64,000 bases of DNA from Orobanche coerulescens (Eukaryota > Streptophyta > Magnoliopsida > Lamiales > Orobanchaceae). Position numbers and translations under genes: made by a program. Positions 35,798 through 46,861 of the stretch are shown here, piece after piece. A model generated the notes under the pieces. That model searched no databases. It was not told the origin of the DNA and saw nothing but the letters and a program-made list of their open reading frames with translations. How positions within the stretch are numbered: the first letter of the stretch is position 1; every line of letters starts with the position of its first letter. The stretch lies in NCBI GenBank assembly GCA_033398695.1, contig JAWKAU010000038.1:434001-498000 (forward strand). The letters are read 5' to 3'.

Positions 35798-38291
35798 TCA
35801 TATACCAACGTCAAATACACAATCTTGTGACGGGGTGGTAGAATTTGTTTTAGCTCGGGTCCTTGGACGAACATCTTCATGCCATTCTTCATTTGCAGGA
35901 TTCTTTGGACATGTAATACGGTTGTGGCCTGGCACTCTGTCAACATGCCAAAAAATGAATAACTATGAACATTCACATAGATATATTGACATTTAAAAGG
36001 ATATGTAGAAATAGGAAAATGACATACCCGCATAGTCCGTAATTTTGCTTTTGTCGCGGTGGAGCACCCTTCGACTTAACTTTTATAGGGTTGTGTATGC
36101 CATAATTTGCTTCAACACACGGACCAACCCCATGATTGCACTCTACTTTTTCATCATCTCCAGCTTCACCCCTACTATCTTCTAAATCTTTTGTAATTTT
36201 TCTCAACGAGTTAGTGAATTGTGAATCATGCGACAACAATTGATACAATTTGACAAACTCCTTGTATAGAAGGCCTAATCGAGTGCGTTGTACTTCAGGC
36301 ATTGCGAATGACTCTGCAAACAGAATCCTAATTCTCTTTCCTATTTCAATCAGCCAATGATTATGTATACTTTTAGCTGGAAATGCCATAATGCCCATAG
36401 ACTTGAAACCAGAAAGAATATGTGAACACGGAACACCAACAGACTCCAGCATCATGCAGTCGCATCGAAAACTTGCATTCTCGACATCAATTTTTATGGA
36501 GTAACGTTTCTCCTCATCCTTACTCTCTAAACAATAACAACATCTAATCTTTACTCTCTAAAGCTGAATAAAAATTTCCCCTCTCCCAACTTATCTGTGG
36601 TCTCAGTGATAATACCTTGCTCAGAAGAAATATTCTTACGAATTTTTTGGAAAACCCTTTTAGTGCACAAATTAGCAGCATGTTCCTCAAGATCAAATAG
36701 AGCACTCTCGAGTCTCTCCTTTGGCTTCCTAATCTCATCGTCCAACTGCTTCTCAATAAAATTGTTTCTCATCTTCTTCAAGGCCTGATAGAATATCTGA
36801 ATAATGTTAGTTAGTGATAATCAGATACAACTTCAGGAGTGCATTTATTAACTCTGCACATGATGTAGTAATCATTCATATCAAGAACACTCCATTGAAA
36901 TAAGCCTCACTCCACATTGCTATTTTCTCATATGTGTCGCTCACCCATGAGTTATCAGTCACTCCATAATCTCTAACTAGTTTAGCCCATTGTTCCTCAA
37001 ACTGTTGTACAGAGCATTTTCTCTTGGCCAACTTAACAAACTCACATGCAAAATTAGTTTTTCTCACCCTCTTTTTGGCATTCCGGCATAGGTGCCAACA
37101 TCATAATCTATGTGGAGTACCAGGAAATTCATCCTGAATTGCTCGGCATATAGATGCATCTTGATCAGTGATCACTGCATATGGAAGTTTATCATTCATC
37201 GCATCCTTGAACGCGCGCAATAACCAATGGTAGGATTGAATTGTTTCACCACATATTATCCCTGCACCGAAAATACAATTGCTAGCGTGGTTGTTTGCAC
37301 CAGATAATATGATAAGCGGAAAACGGTATGTATTAGTCTTGTAAGTACTGTCGAGAACTAATACATCACCAAATGTTTCATACTTGACCTTTGATTGTGA
37401 ATCACACCAAAACATGGTTGCTAGTGCACCATCAGCATTCTCCGTCTTCTTCAATACAAACCTTAGGTCATGCAACATCATTCTGTCGAGCATGTTGAAA
37501 GCCATATTCACGTCACCATATCGAATTTTCTCCATTTTTTGTTTCTGTAGAAATTGTAACCATCTTTCCTCATAAATGGTAGCTTTCCAGTTCCACCTAC
37601 CAGACTTTGGATAAAATTCATTGCTTTTGATGGTCTAATCCCGTTTTATGTCATATGTGTCAAAGTACTCTTATCAGCTGATGTCAAATACCTGTCAATA
37701 ATAAATATATAAAATATTTTAGATGAGGAAGAGTAAAAAAATATAGTGTACACAAATATAGACAAAATGTAAACCCTTAAAGTAAAGCGAAGCGTTGGTT
37801 TAGTGATAGAGTAAATACCTGTTAAAATGTAGAAGGTGTGCAGTTTCAGCTGTTGCTAGTTCATGACTATGATTTGGTTCGAAGTTTTTGACTCTATAAC
37901 ACCTAGAATAACGATGATATGCCACTCGCAGAAAAGCCTTGCATCCATGTCTGGTTTCAGGCCTACTTTCTCGCTCCCAAAATAAGTAATCTGCTCGTTC
38001 CTTTCTATGACCTTCACGATTGCAAACCCATTTTATGCTCTGTACGAAGTTATTTGGTTTTGTGGTTTGTACTTTTTGTGTTCTGATGTCAAAACCAATT
38101 TCTCTACCGTATGATATATAAAACTTTTCAGCTTTATATATGGTGCGAAACATCATTTTCTGTACTCGCTTGACAACGTCATCACCACTAACATCTTCAT
38201 ATTCACATTCAATATTCCCAAAATTTCTCCTTCTATGCCTATTATCTGAATTAATGTCATCTCCAAAAGTAGGCAATTTGCGTTCTTCCAT
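35798..38291 (-). pseudogene. FAR1-RELATED SEQUENCE (FHY3/FAR1 family) pseudogene
   Basis: The family descends from Mutator-like transposases and includes light-signalling transcription factors. Exon 1 (38291-37819) holds the FAR1 DNA-binding domain (EKFYISYGREIGF, CKAFLRV, NHSHEL). After a 127-bp GT-AG intron comes the MULE transposase-like domain (FGDVLVLDSTYKTNTY, VITDQDASICRAI), then the SWIM zinc finger CDCMMLESVGVPCSH (near 36440-36490). A last intron leads to a CCHC-like end (GVPGHNRITCP), stop at 35798. Its first Cys appears to be Tyr. Lesions: TAA at 37646-37648, a frameshift near 37560, TGA at 37101-37103, another TGA near 36876, and a frameshift near 36540. Whether it was a host gene or a FAR1-type transposon cannot be decided here. 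Confidence 0.83.
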
Positions 38292-38298
38292 ATCTGAA

Positions 38299-38375
38299 GA
38301 AATATTCTTACGATTATTTTTTTGAAAATCCTTTTAGTGCACAAATTAGCAGCATGTTCCACAAGATAAAATTCA
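38299..38375 (-). pseudogene. Duplicated fragment of the FRS pre-SWIM region at the gene's 5' end
   Basis: The minus strand encodes EHAANLCTKRIFKKI, matching EEHAANLCTKRVFQKI in the body of the same gene (minus strand, about 36612-36692). The DNA matches over about 75 bp with few differences. It lies just upstream of the exon 1 Met, where such sequence does not belong. It could be a remnant of a second tandem FRS gene or an ectopic duplication. Confidence 0.65.
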
Positions 38376-38599
38376 CTTGAATTAGATTTTTAGTTCAAAA
38401 TCACAAAAGAGTTCTTTTTTTTTTTACATGACTAGTAGCTTTCTAGACTGTATTTTCCATCAAAAGAAAAGTCTTATTATAAAACTGCTCAGAGCCCAGT
38501 GCAATCATCATTTCAAAATTCACAAAAGAGTTAATAACATACGCAAGAAAAAAAGTATAAACATGGGATGAAGGGTCGCACCGATGATGGGGAAGAAGA

Positions 38600-39638
38600 T
38601 GTTGGAACATTTTGTTCCATACATATATTAATAATGTTTTGATGATTATGTTGTTTCATAAAACAAAACAACAAAGAGACGAAGCAAAGCATCGAAGAAA
38701 ATGAAGTGCAAAAAGCTGGAAAAACATAAGACTAACATACGTAACATGTGATGTTTAACGTACGTAATTGAAGCAGCTTAGCGTACGTAAGTAGAGTTGG
38801 ATAACGTACGTAATGTGTTCAAACTAGAAGAACGTTGGGAAGAGTCAAAGTCAGAAAAGCAGCAACGGATATATGACGTCAGCAATGACGTATACGTTAA
38901 CGTATGTAATGCATGATAGGCTAACGTACGTAAGAAAAGAAACGAATGTTACTGGACTGAAACTGGTACGTGCTAACATACGTAATCTATGTCAGTTAAC
39001 GTACGTAATGCTGTTAGCGTAAGTAATGAAAGGAAGATAGCGGCCGTAATCTATGCACGGGGAGCTAACGGCTAGTTGAGGCTTTGGAGCCTATAAATAC
39101 CATATCCTTGGTATTCATCCACACAACTTCAAGCAAGAGATACATTGATCACTTATTCATATTGATATTATTTTTGTTGTAATATTGAGCTTATATTGTT
39201 AGTTTGAGTGTTTATACATTCAACATTATACACGAGAGGTAAAAGAAAAGATACGATTGGATTCCGTGTTATTAGGATTAAGGATCCGGCATTATTAGAA
39301 TCACAATCGCTATCTAGTGAGGTTTATCTAGTACCCATAGAAAGCTAGAGAGGTTGATTCCTTGTCCTACGAAAAGGAAAATGGTTTAACTTGGACCGAC
39401 GCAAAGACAAGTACGAGTGTTTATCACGGACCAATAGAAGACGTGATTGTAAACAGTTATCCCTCGACCAATAGAAGAGAGGTGCAGAGGTTTTTATCTT
39501 GAACCTATTGAAAAAGATACCGAGAGAGGACGTAGGCTCGTTTATAGCCGAACCTCTATAAATTCTTGTGTCGTTTTATTTCCGCTCATTTAATTTACGC
39601 TTCCGCAACACGGCACAATATCCGACCTTAATCCAACA
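38600..39638 (+). repeat. B 5' LTR
   Basis: 1039 bp. It carries nine palindrome-like TAACGTACGTAA motifs (38733-39026), then a TATA box. Confidence 0.93.
38733..39101 (+). promoter_or_regulatory. Palindrome array and TATA box in the B 5' LTR
   Basis: 12-bp motifs start at 38733, 38756, 38779 and 38802 (exactly 23 bp apart). Further motifs start at 38898/38922 (24 bp), 38974/38997 (23 bp) and a degenerate 39015. The consensus is TAACGTACGTAA with TAGCG variants. The TATA box tataaatacc is at 39092-39101. This is the classic position for upstream promoter elements; the binding factor is unknown. CGTAC is the core of SBP-box sites and TACGTA is an A-box for bZIP factors, so either family is a candidate by motif only. 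Confidence 0.65.
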
Positions 39639-39640
39639 AT

Positions 39641-39654
39641 TGGTATTAGAGCGG
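39641..39654 (+). other. B primer binding site (tRNA-Met type)
   Basis: tggtattagagcgg lies two bases after the LTR; it differs by one base from tggtatcagagc. Confidence 0.85.
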
Positions 39655-39695
39655 TTCCTCCAATACACGGCTTAACATCCGAGGAGTCGATCCAA

Positions 39696-40571
39696 ATGGC
39701 ATTCCAATTTGCTCCAGTCGAAGGCCTCGCTCTTAACCGACCACCATTTTTTGATGGCGCAAACTTCATGACGTGGAAGAAAAAGATGTCGATCTTCATC
39801 CGTGCCTATGATATAGAAATTTGGAAGATCATTTGTCTTGGCCCGAACGTTCCAATCAAATCCGACGGATCTCTCAAGAGTTTCGAAGAATACAATGATG
39901 AGGATTGGAAGAACGACCATCTAAATTGTAAGGCTACTCAATTTCTATTTTGTGCCTTAAATCTGGAAGAGATCAATCGTGTTTCATCGTGTGAAAGTGC
40001 TAAAGAAATATGGAAAATTCTTGAAATTACACACGAAGGAACAACTCAAGTCAAGGAGACGAAGATTAATATGCTTCTCCATGACTACGAGTTATTCATG
40101 ATGAAGGGTGACGAGTCCATCACCAACATGCTCGACCGATTTTCGGTCATCACTAATGGACTAGCTTCGTTCGGAAAACCATTATCAAGTAGTGAGAAAG
40201 TCAAGAAAATCTTAAGATCACTACCTGTTGAATGGGACGGAACGGTGACGGCGATTATGGAATCAAAAGATCTCAATAATCTTTATTTTAGTGCCCTCGT
40301 TGGTTCACTAATAAATTACGAGATTGTCCTTAAATCTCGAAATACAAAGCCGAAACCGAAGGAACGATCAATAGCCTTAAAGGCTAAGATGTCTAAGAAG
40401 GAAGTAATCCCGGTTGAAGAAAGCGACGAAGAATCGGCATATTATACCAAAGATATTAATAAGTTCCAAACCTTATTAAACCGGAGAAAGAAAGACAACT
40501 CGGGCGAATCTAAGAAATTCGACAACTCTTGCCGATTATGTGGAAAACCAGGCCACTTTGCTAAAAATTAG
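39696..40571 (+). CDS. B Copia gag (UBN2/gag-polypeptide), ends inside the zinc knuckle
   Basis: 291 residues starting at the first ATG after the primer binding site (MAFQFAPVEGLALNRPPFF). Features of Copia gag: PPFFDGANFMTWKKKM, AKEIWKILEITHEGTTQVKE, INMLLHDYELFMMKGDES, ILRSLPVEWDGTVTAIMES. The zinc knuckle reads CRLCGKPGHFAKN and the TAG stop (40569-40571) falls exactly where the fourth ligand Cys of C-X2-C-X4-H-X4-C should be. Downstream sequence continues in frame with a basic RAKPKK stretch, so the stop is probably secondary. The main gag body is open, unlike in A1, A2 and E. It would form particles only if the damaged knuckle is dispensable. Confidence 0.88.
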   Translation: MAFQFAPVEGLALNRPPFFDGANFMTWKKKMSIFIRAYDIEIWKIICLGPNVPIKSDGSLKSFEEYNDEDWKNDHLNCKATQFLFCALNLEEINRVSSCESAKEIWKILEITHEGTTQVKETKINMLLHDYELFMMKGDESITNMLDRFSVITNGLASFGKPLSSSEKVKKILRSLPVEWDGTVTAIMESKDLNNLYFSALVGSLINYEIVLKSRNTKPKPKERSIALKAKMSKKEVIPVEESDEESAYYTKDINKFQTLLNRRKKDNSGESKKFDNSCRLCGKPGHFAKN

Positions 40572-41230
40572 CGAGCTAAACCCAAGAAGGAGGTTCTCGT
40601 TGCAACATGGAGTGATGACGACGAAGATGATGATTTTATCAATCAAAATAATCTCGCTCTCATGGCACGGAGTTCATTCGACTATAGCGACGTCGAAAGC
40701 CGGGTAAGTACGTCATCTCAAGATGAGTTATTTGAAGCATTCGAGTTAACATACCGATTTCCAAAATGCTTTAAAAGAAATCAAATCCCTTCAATCGAAA
40801 AATAAATCATTGGAAAATGAGATTTCCAAAATTCTTGAAAAAGGGAAATTTATCGAGTCCGATCATTCGAAATGCATTGAAAACGAAAATCTTTTAAAGA
40901 ATGATCTTTTGAAAACTCAAACCGAGCTGAAAAATTTAACAAAAAAATTCTCGTGTGGAAATGAGAAATCTGAACAAATGCTTTCGGTTCAGAAATTTAC
41001 TTTGAATAGAGAGGGGTTAGGATTCAAACCGCGTTCTAAAAATGAATGTGTAAATTTTAAAATACCCTAATGTGACAAATTTTTGAAAATTAGGCACCAT
41101 ATTTCAAATTGCAAAAGCCCAAGACGGACGATTAAAATCAAAAAGATTTGGGTTCCAAAAGGAACAATTATTTCAAATATCGTCTACGTCTCGAAAGAAA
41201 AACCAACTCTCAGTTGGATCCCCAAAAATT
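40572..41230 (+). pseudogene. B gag C-terminal remnant: acidic patch, coiled coil, IWVPKG segment
   Basis: After the stop the same frame encodes an acidic patch (WSDDDEDDDFINQNN) and further sequence up to about 40800. Next is an open frame 40810-41070, Lys/Glu/Leu-rich with coiled-coil character (KILEKGKFIESDH, LLKTQTELKNLTKKF). Beyond that, a segment with KIWVPKGT ends at about 41231. The layout parallels the family A gag spacer, which also ends in IWVPK just before protease. In B the sequence stops there and the polymerase is absent. Confidence 0.65.
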
Positions 41231-41734
41231 GATTTTTTTATCAAAATATTTTACTTAGGGGGAGTAATATTTTTTTTTTTGGAGATAATATTTTCAGGGG
41301 GAGTTTATACCCTTTTATAAATATAGTTATTCATCATTATCATGCATATTTTATATTTTGTATCATTATTTTTTTTACACTTTTTGATGAAGACAAAAAG
41401 GGGGAGAGAAATTGGAGAATGGGATTAACCCTGAAAGGGGGAGAAAAATCGAAGATAAGTCGGAAAATGGAAGTTGAAAGGATAAAAGGAGAAGAAAAAG
41501 TCGAAAAGTTGAACTTGAAAAGAAAACTGAGGAGACGTCGAAAAGATGATGAAAATTCGAAACTCGAATAGAAAAAGAAAAGGAAAGAAGGAGTCGAAAA
41601 CGAAATGGGAGAAGGAATTAACGAAACGGACAAAGTCGAGAACTTTGGTCTGTACACATATACATATATTTGTATTTTTGCACGTAAATCCCATTGACGA
41701 AGTGTTGTTTTGTAATCATCAAAAAGGGGGAGAT
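41231..41734 (+). other. B 3' untranslated region with repeated polypurine tracts
   Basis: Purine-rich G tracts occur at about 41257-41264, 41297-41303, 41397-41406, 41436-41444 and finally aaaaagggggagat (41720-41734) abutting the LTR. Several tracts of this type precede the 3' LTR in Sireviruses. Confidence 0.7.
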
Positions 41735-43140
41735 TGTTGGAACATTTTGTTCCATACATATATTAATAATGTTTTGATGATTAAGTTATTTCACAAAATA
41801 AAACAACAAAGAGACGAAGCAAAGCATCGAAGAAAACGAAGTGCAAAAAGCTGGAAAAACACAAGACTAACGTACGTAACATGTGATGTTTAACGTACGT
41901 AATTGAAGCAGCTTAGCGTACGTAAGTAGAGTTGGATAACGTACGTAATGTGTTCAAACTAGAAGAACGTTGGGAAGAGTCAAAGTCAGAAAAGCAGCAA
42001 CGGATATATGACGTCAGCAATGACGTATACGTTAACGTACGTAATGCATGATAGGCTAACGTATGTAAGGAAAGAAACGAATGTTACTGGACTGAAACTG
42101 GTACGTGTTAACGTACGTAATCTATGTCAGTTAACGTACGTAACGCTGTTAGCGTACGTAATGAAAGGAAGATATCGGCCGTAATCTATGCATAGGGAGC
42201 TAACGGCTAGTTGAGGCTTTGGAGCCTATAAATACCATATACTTGGTATTCATCCACACAACAACTTCAAGCAAGAGATACATTGATCACTTATTCATAT
42301 TGATATTATTGTTGTTGTAATATTGAGCTTATATTGTTAGTTTGAGTGTTTATACATTCAACATTATACAGCAACAGATATATGACGTCAGCAATGACGT
42401 ATACGTTAACGTACGTAATGCATGATAGGCTAACGTACGTAAGAAAAGAAACGAATGTTACTGGACTGAAACTGGTACGTGCTAACATACGTAATCTATG
42501 TCAGTTAACGTACGTAACGCTGTTAGCGTACGTAATGAAAGGAAGATAGCGGCCGTAATCTATGCACAGGAAGCTAACGGCTAGTTGAGGCTTTGGAGCC
42601 TATAAATACCATATCCTTGGTATTCATCCACACAACAACTTCAAGCAAGAGATACATTGATCACTTATTCATATTGATATTATTGTTGTTGTAATATTGA
42701 GCTTATATTGTTAGTTTGAGTGTTTATATATTCAATATTATACACGAGAGGTAAAAGAAAAGATACGATTGGATTCGGTGTTATTAGGATCAAGGATCCG
42801 GCATTATTAGAATCGCAATCGCTATCTAGTGAGGTTTATCTAGTACCCATAGAAAGCTAGAGAGGTTGATTCCTTGTCCTACGAAAAGAAAAATGGTTTA
42901 ACTTGGACCGACGCAAAGACAAGTACGAGTGGTTTATCACGGACCAATAGAAGACGTGATTGTAAACGGTTATCCCTCGACCAATAGAAGAGAGGTGCAG
43001 AGGTTTTTATTGAAAAAGATACCGAGAGAGGACGTAGGCTCGTTTATAGCCGAACCTCTATAAATTCTTGTGTCGTTTTATTTCCGCTCATTTAATTTAC
43101 GCTTCCGCAACACGGCGCAATATCCGACCTTAATCCAACA
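41735..43140 (+). repeat. B 3' LTR with internal duplication
   Basis: 1406 bp. It is colinear with the 5' LTR except for a 374-bp tandem duplication (41997-42370 and 42371-42744) covering half of the palindrome array plus the TATA region, and a small deletion near 43009. Confidence 0.92.
41997..42744 (+). repeat. 374-bp tandem duplication inside the B 3' LTR
   Basis: Units start gcaacggatatatgacgtc (41997) and gcaacagatatatgacgtc (42371). Each contains five palindrome motifs and a TATA box (42227 and about 42600). Few differences separate the units, so the event is recent. Confidence 0.9.
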
Positions 43141-43145
43141 GAAGA

Positions 43146-44134
43146 AACAAGTGATGACCGGCACCGGTGACGGGGAAGAAGAAACGAGTGACAGCGGAAG
43201 AAGACACAGATGATGGCTGCGGCGCGCCTCCCTCTGATGCAGCCCTAATCGAATTTAAAAAAAAAACTTTTATTGTAGCTGTAATCTTTTCTCTCAATCA
43301 TAATCTTTGATAATTTAGAGATGTCAACTGGCCGGACAAAGAGATTGGCAAGTGGCGATGATAAGGAAGAAAGGGGTTGGAAGCAAGGCCATGACGATGG
43401 CCGGAGTTCTTCACGATAATATGATTTGAGAAAAGTATATATGTAAATTAAGTTGTTTATATTACAGAAAAATAAGTTTATACAGTAAAATTATAAGAAC
43501 TATTATTTTGTTATGTTAATAAGAAGAAGAATTATTATTTTGGTTTTTCTTGTTTATTTTACAAGGAGATATTGGTAATTACATAAATATTTCTTTAAAA
43601 ATTCTAAATTATATTGTACATACTTATTTTTGATTGTATATATTTTAACGATCATGATGTAATACAATACATAATATTAAAATGTACGATTAATTTAACA
43701 ATTGATAATCCGTTGATGTATGTTCACTAAATACAATATTGGTGAAATGTAGAACCACCCATGTAAGAGGACGTTTTTTCAAAAACATTGTCAAAGATTA
43801 CGTATTCTTTTTTTTTTTTTTTTGGTGAGCTAAAGATTACGTATTCTAATAAGTAATATTTGGTTATTTTTAAATATTTTTGGAATATCTTTCTAATCTA
43901 TATAGCGATTCTCAAAGTGTTATGGTAGATAATCATCATATCTTATCTATATTATCTATAAAGAATGAGTTTCATGTTTTAATCTGAGCATTAATGACAT
44001 TAGCTAAAAAACTCTATTATGCAAATTTGTGAAGTTTGATGAGGTAAGAATTTTCTTTTAATAATTTTTAAAGTTTCATGACATTAAAGTTCTTGAATTG
44101 AAGATTTAAGTTGAGTTTTGAGTTCCGTAGTAAC
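43146..44134. other. AT-rich intergenic DNA
   Basis: No gene seen. A GA-rich segment with repeated gatgatgg/gaagaa elements (43146-43250) flanks the B insertion. Poly-T tracts lie at about 43810-43823. Confidence 0.5.
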
Positions 44135-44405
44135 ATTAAAGTTGGAGAGACTTTTTAATTTATAAGAACCCAAAGAGTTTTGTAACTAAAACATTAGTTT
44201 TTCATTACATGATCTTTGATTTGCAAGAAAAAAAGAGTAACGTCTAACTTTTGGTATGCAAGTAACATTAAAGATCTTGAGAAGTTGAAGAGTCTTTTTA
44301 ATTTATAAGAACCCGAAGAGTTTGGTAACTAAAACATTAGTTTTCCATTACATGATCTTTGGTTTGCAAGAAAAAAGAGTAACGTCTAACTTTTGGTATG
44401 CAAAA
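44135..44405. repeat. Tandem duplication of about 150 bp
   Basis: Both units contain ttttaatttataagaaccc, then taactaaaacattag, then attacatgatcttt and gagtaacgtctaac. The first is 44150-44263 and the second 44293-44400. No coding sense. Confidence 0.8.
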
Positions 44406-46386
44406 GTTGAGTTTTAACAATAAATTAGACAATGGTTTCTGATGCCTATATATAGTTCAATTTAGTGTTTTCGCCAATCACGCATTGCAAATTCGCAGAT
44501 GATACATAACCCTCATGGCTAATATAGCAAACACTATGCTTTATTATCCTAAAAAAAGCTTAACTTTCTTTCATGATCAATGGTGAGAAGGTGTCTTTGG
44601 TATCATAATAATGATGATAGGTCGTAAGTGATATGTCAACATTAAAGATACATGATCAAACATCTTTGTTTTGCTACTAAGATGGATGTGATTTCAATGC
44701 ATAAATCTTCTTTTATTGCTTATGTATGAAGCAGTTTGTATATATATATATATATATTGATGTAAATGAATAGAATTATTTTGGAAGTAAATGTGACGAG
44801 ATACTATTTTTTTGACGTTTGTCTTCCATTGAATTTATTAGTTTTTACTATTATTTGTACGCAAGTTCTACAAGGTTAGATATAAACATTAGCTTCACAA
44901 CTACACAAAGTTATAGACAAATCTTCATGATAATTTGTATCGGTAGTTGGTGTCAACCTTTATATATAACTATCGATTTGATTACGGAGTATGTCAATAC
45001 ATAATAATCATGCGTAAGTTTGTTTTATCATGTTCATTTATTAAAATAGGCTCATTCAATTACCCGTAATGCACAAATTTCTTTATTTATTTGTTTGTTA
45101 TCTTTGGTAAAGCTGAAAATGTAAATACACATTTTAGTATTGGAAAAAATTGTCATTCTAATTCAGCTTGAAAAGGACAATTAAACTAAAATATATTTAA
45201 ATATTTGATACAAAAAGATGTTTGGTTTATTGAACGATGCAAGATTGTATATGTTTAACGTCAATTATCTTACACAAACAAACATAGTAACAAATAAACA
45301 CAATAAGACTCTCTGAACCACGACAGAAAAAGAGTCGTTGCGTACTGATGGAACTTTCCATCTTATACTAAAACTATAAGATATGAAAAATAAAGTGGAA
45401 GAGTAGTAAAGTCGATTAAGGAATTTTTAAGACCATGGTTATATTTTGCCATTGAGTTTTGGTACAAATATCATCAATTCATAAGGTCACTAATCTGTGT
45501 TTCAAATCCGAGAGTTGAGTTTCGACAAAAGTTGTGTAAGTAATCGCAATAAATAAAGGTCTTAATGTTATGATATTACCTTTTTTTTCTTAAAAAGGTC
45601 TAAATAATGACATATTTTCAAAAGAGAATTGTTGCGTATTTTACATTCACGATTTATCATCTACTGCTTTGAACCCAAAAAGTGGAAATAGCTCAAGCCA
45701 TGAAAAAAGAAAGTATCTTGGTGTGTGAGTGTTAAAAGTGAGATGCTAAGGTGGCTATTTAGCTTAAGCCACTGCCGTGTCCTTTAATATATACATGTTG
45801 AGTTTCATCATTAAACGTGGGTATTTATAATCACAAATTATACTTTTTAAAAAAGTGTTTAATATTTATGATAACCTCTACTATATTATAAATTATTTGT
45901 GACTTTCACGAAAGTCTTAAAATATTAAGCATACATACTTACTTAGAGCATCTACAATGCAATCAAGTTTTTAAAGACTTGATGCATTTAATACATATTA
46001 ACCACAAGGTTTGTGCAATGGAACTCGCCCCATTATCACGCATCTGGGAGAATTTTTCAAGCAAAACTCACTTGGAGACGTAATGACGCAATCGTTACAA
46101 ATGAAAGACAAGACTCGAAGTTGGTACATCAATTTTGGTGTAAGAGACAAAAGAAAAAGACCTAAGTTGTGTGTAGTATAAATTTTGTTTTTGAAATAGC
46201 ATGTATTGCGTTATGGTGATGAAAGTCACTCATGTATTTGATGCATTTTTATTGAAATAATTTTATTTACAAAAACTTACTTAAACAAAATTCCTTTATC
46301 CAGTCGAGTACCACTGATCGAAACTAAGCATAATAACTAAATACGCATAACCCTTGCAAAACCGATGATTCTTTACGGTGAACAAA
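44406..46386. other. AT-rich intergenic DNA
   Basis: No gene recognised. An AT microsatellite lies at about 44739-44757. Open frames here are short and without known motifs. Confidence 0.5.
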
Positions 46387-46403
46387 GCCCGTGCATCGCA
46401 CGG
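46387..46403. repeat. Dispersed-repeat hairpin CCCGTGC-ATC-GCACGGG
   Basis: A perfect 7-bp stem with an ATC loop. Related sequences lie at 50164-50180, 51445-51462, 52092-52106 and 60787-60803. At 46390-46470 and 50165-50235 the flanking DNA (tcgtatatataaa, then attaatg) is also related. Such hairpins are typical near Helitron 3' ends, but I see no convincing CTRR terminus. Confidence 0.5.
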
Positions 46404-46422
46404 GCCATGATTTCTCGTATAT

Positions 46423-46604
46423 ATAAAGATTGAGTCCAATCATTAATTGTGGAGCCTTAATGACTTAATTTTTATATAAGATAAATAAAATTATAAAATA
46501 GATTGAGATTATTGAGTCCAATCATTAATTGTGGAGTCTTAATGACTTAATTATATATATAAGATAAATAAAATTATAAAATAGATTGAGATTAAATGCA
46601 ATAA
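46423..46604. repeat. Tandem duplication of about 92 bp
   Basis: Two units share gattgagtccaatcattaat, then taatgacttaat, then aattataaaatagattgag. Confidence 0.85.
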
Positions 46605-46752
46605 TCTCAAATTATAAAATCAATTATGTGCAATTGAGTCTTATTCAACGGTTTACCACTCAATTCATTTGATATTAAATTGACAAAGGACGTTATTGAC
46701 AATTAAAAACAAAAAGGATGCATTTAGTTTAAATAGAGTGAAAAATGTACAA

Positions 46753-46861
46753 AGCTGGTTATGGATGGATAATTGAAAAGACGTGAAGTTCAGTAGCCTC
46801 TTTAAATGAGGTGGATGGATAATTGAAAAGACGTTAAGTTCAGTAGTCTCTTTAAATGAGG
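46753..46861. repeat. Tandem duplication of about 54 bp
   Basis: Two units of ggatggataattgaaaagac with aagttcagtag and ctctttaaatgagg. Confidence 0.85.

Larger units (their letters stand above)
38600..43140 (+). mobile_element. Element B: complete gag-only Copia element
   Basis: Bounded by tgttgg and ccaaca (perfect 6-bp terminal inverted repeat) and by the target duplication gaaga (38595-38599, 43141-43145). LTRs are 38600-39638 (1039 bp) and 41735-43140 (1406 bp). The longer 3' LTR is explained by a 374-bp internal duplication. The 2.1-kb interior has a tRNA-Met primer binding site, one gag frame, remnants of the gag-pol spacer (IWVPKG) and several G-rich polypurine tracts, but no protease, integrase, RT or RNase H. 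It is therefore non-autonomous. Multiple polypurine tracts before the 3' LTR are a known Sirevirus trait. Confidence 0.92.

Noticed and set aside
35798..38600. An intact Mutator transposon around the FAR1-like frames
   Set aside because: I could not find long terminal inverted repeats or a 9-bp duplication flanking it, and the coding part is broken by several stops and shifts.
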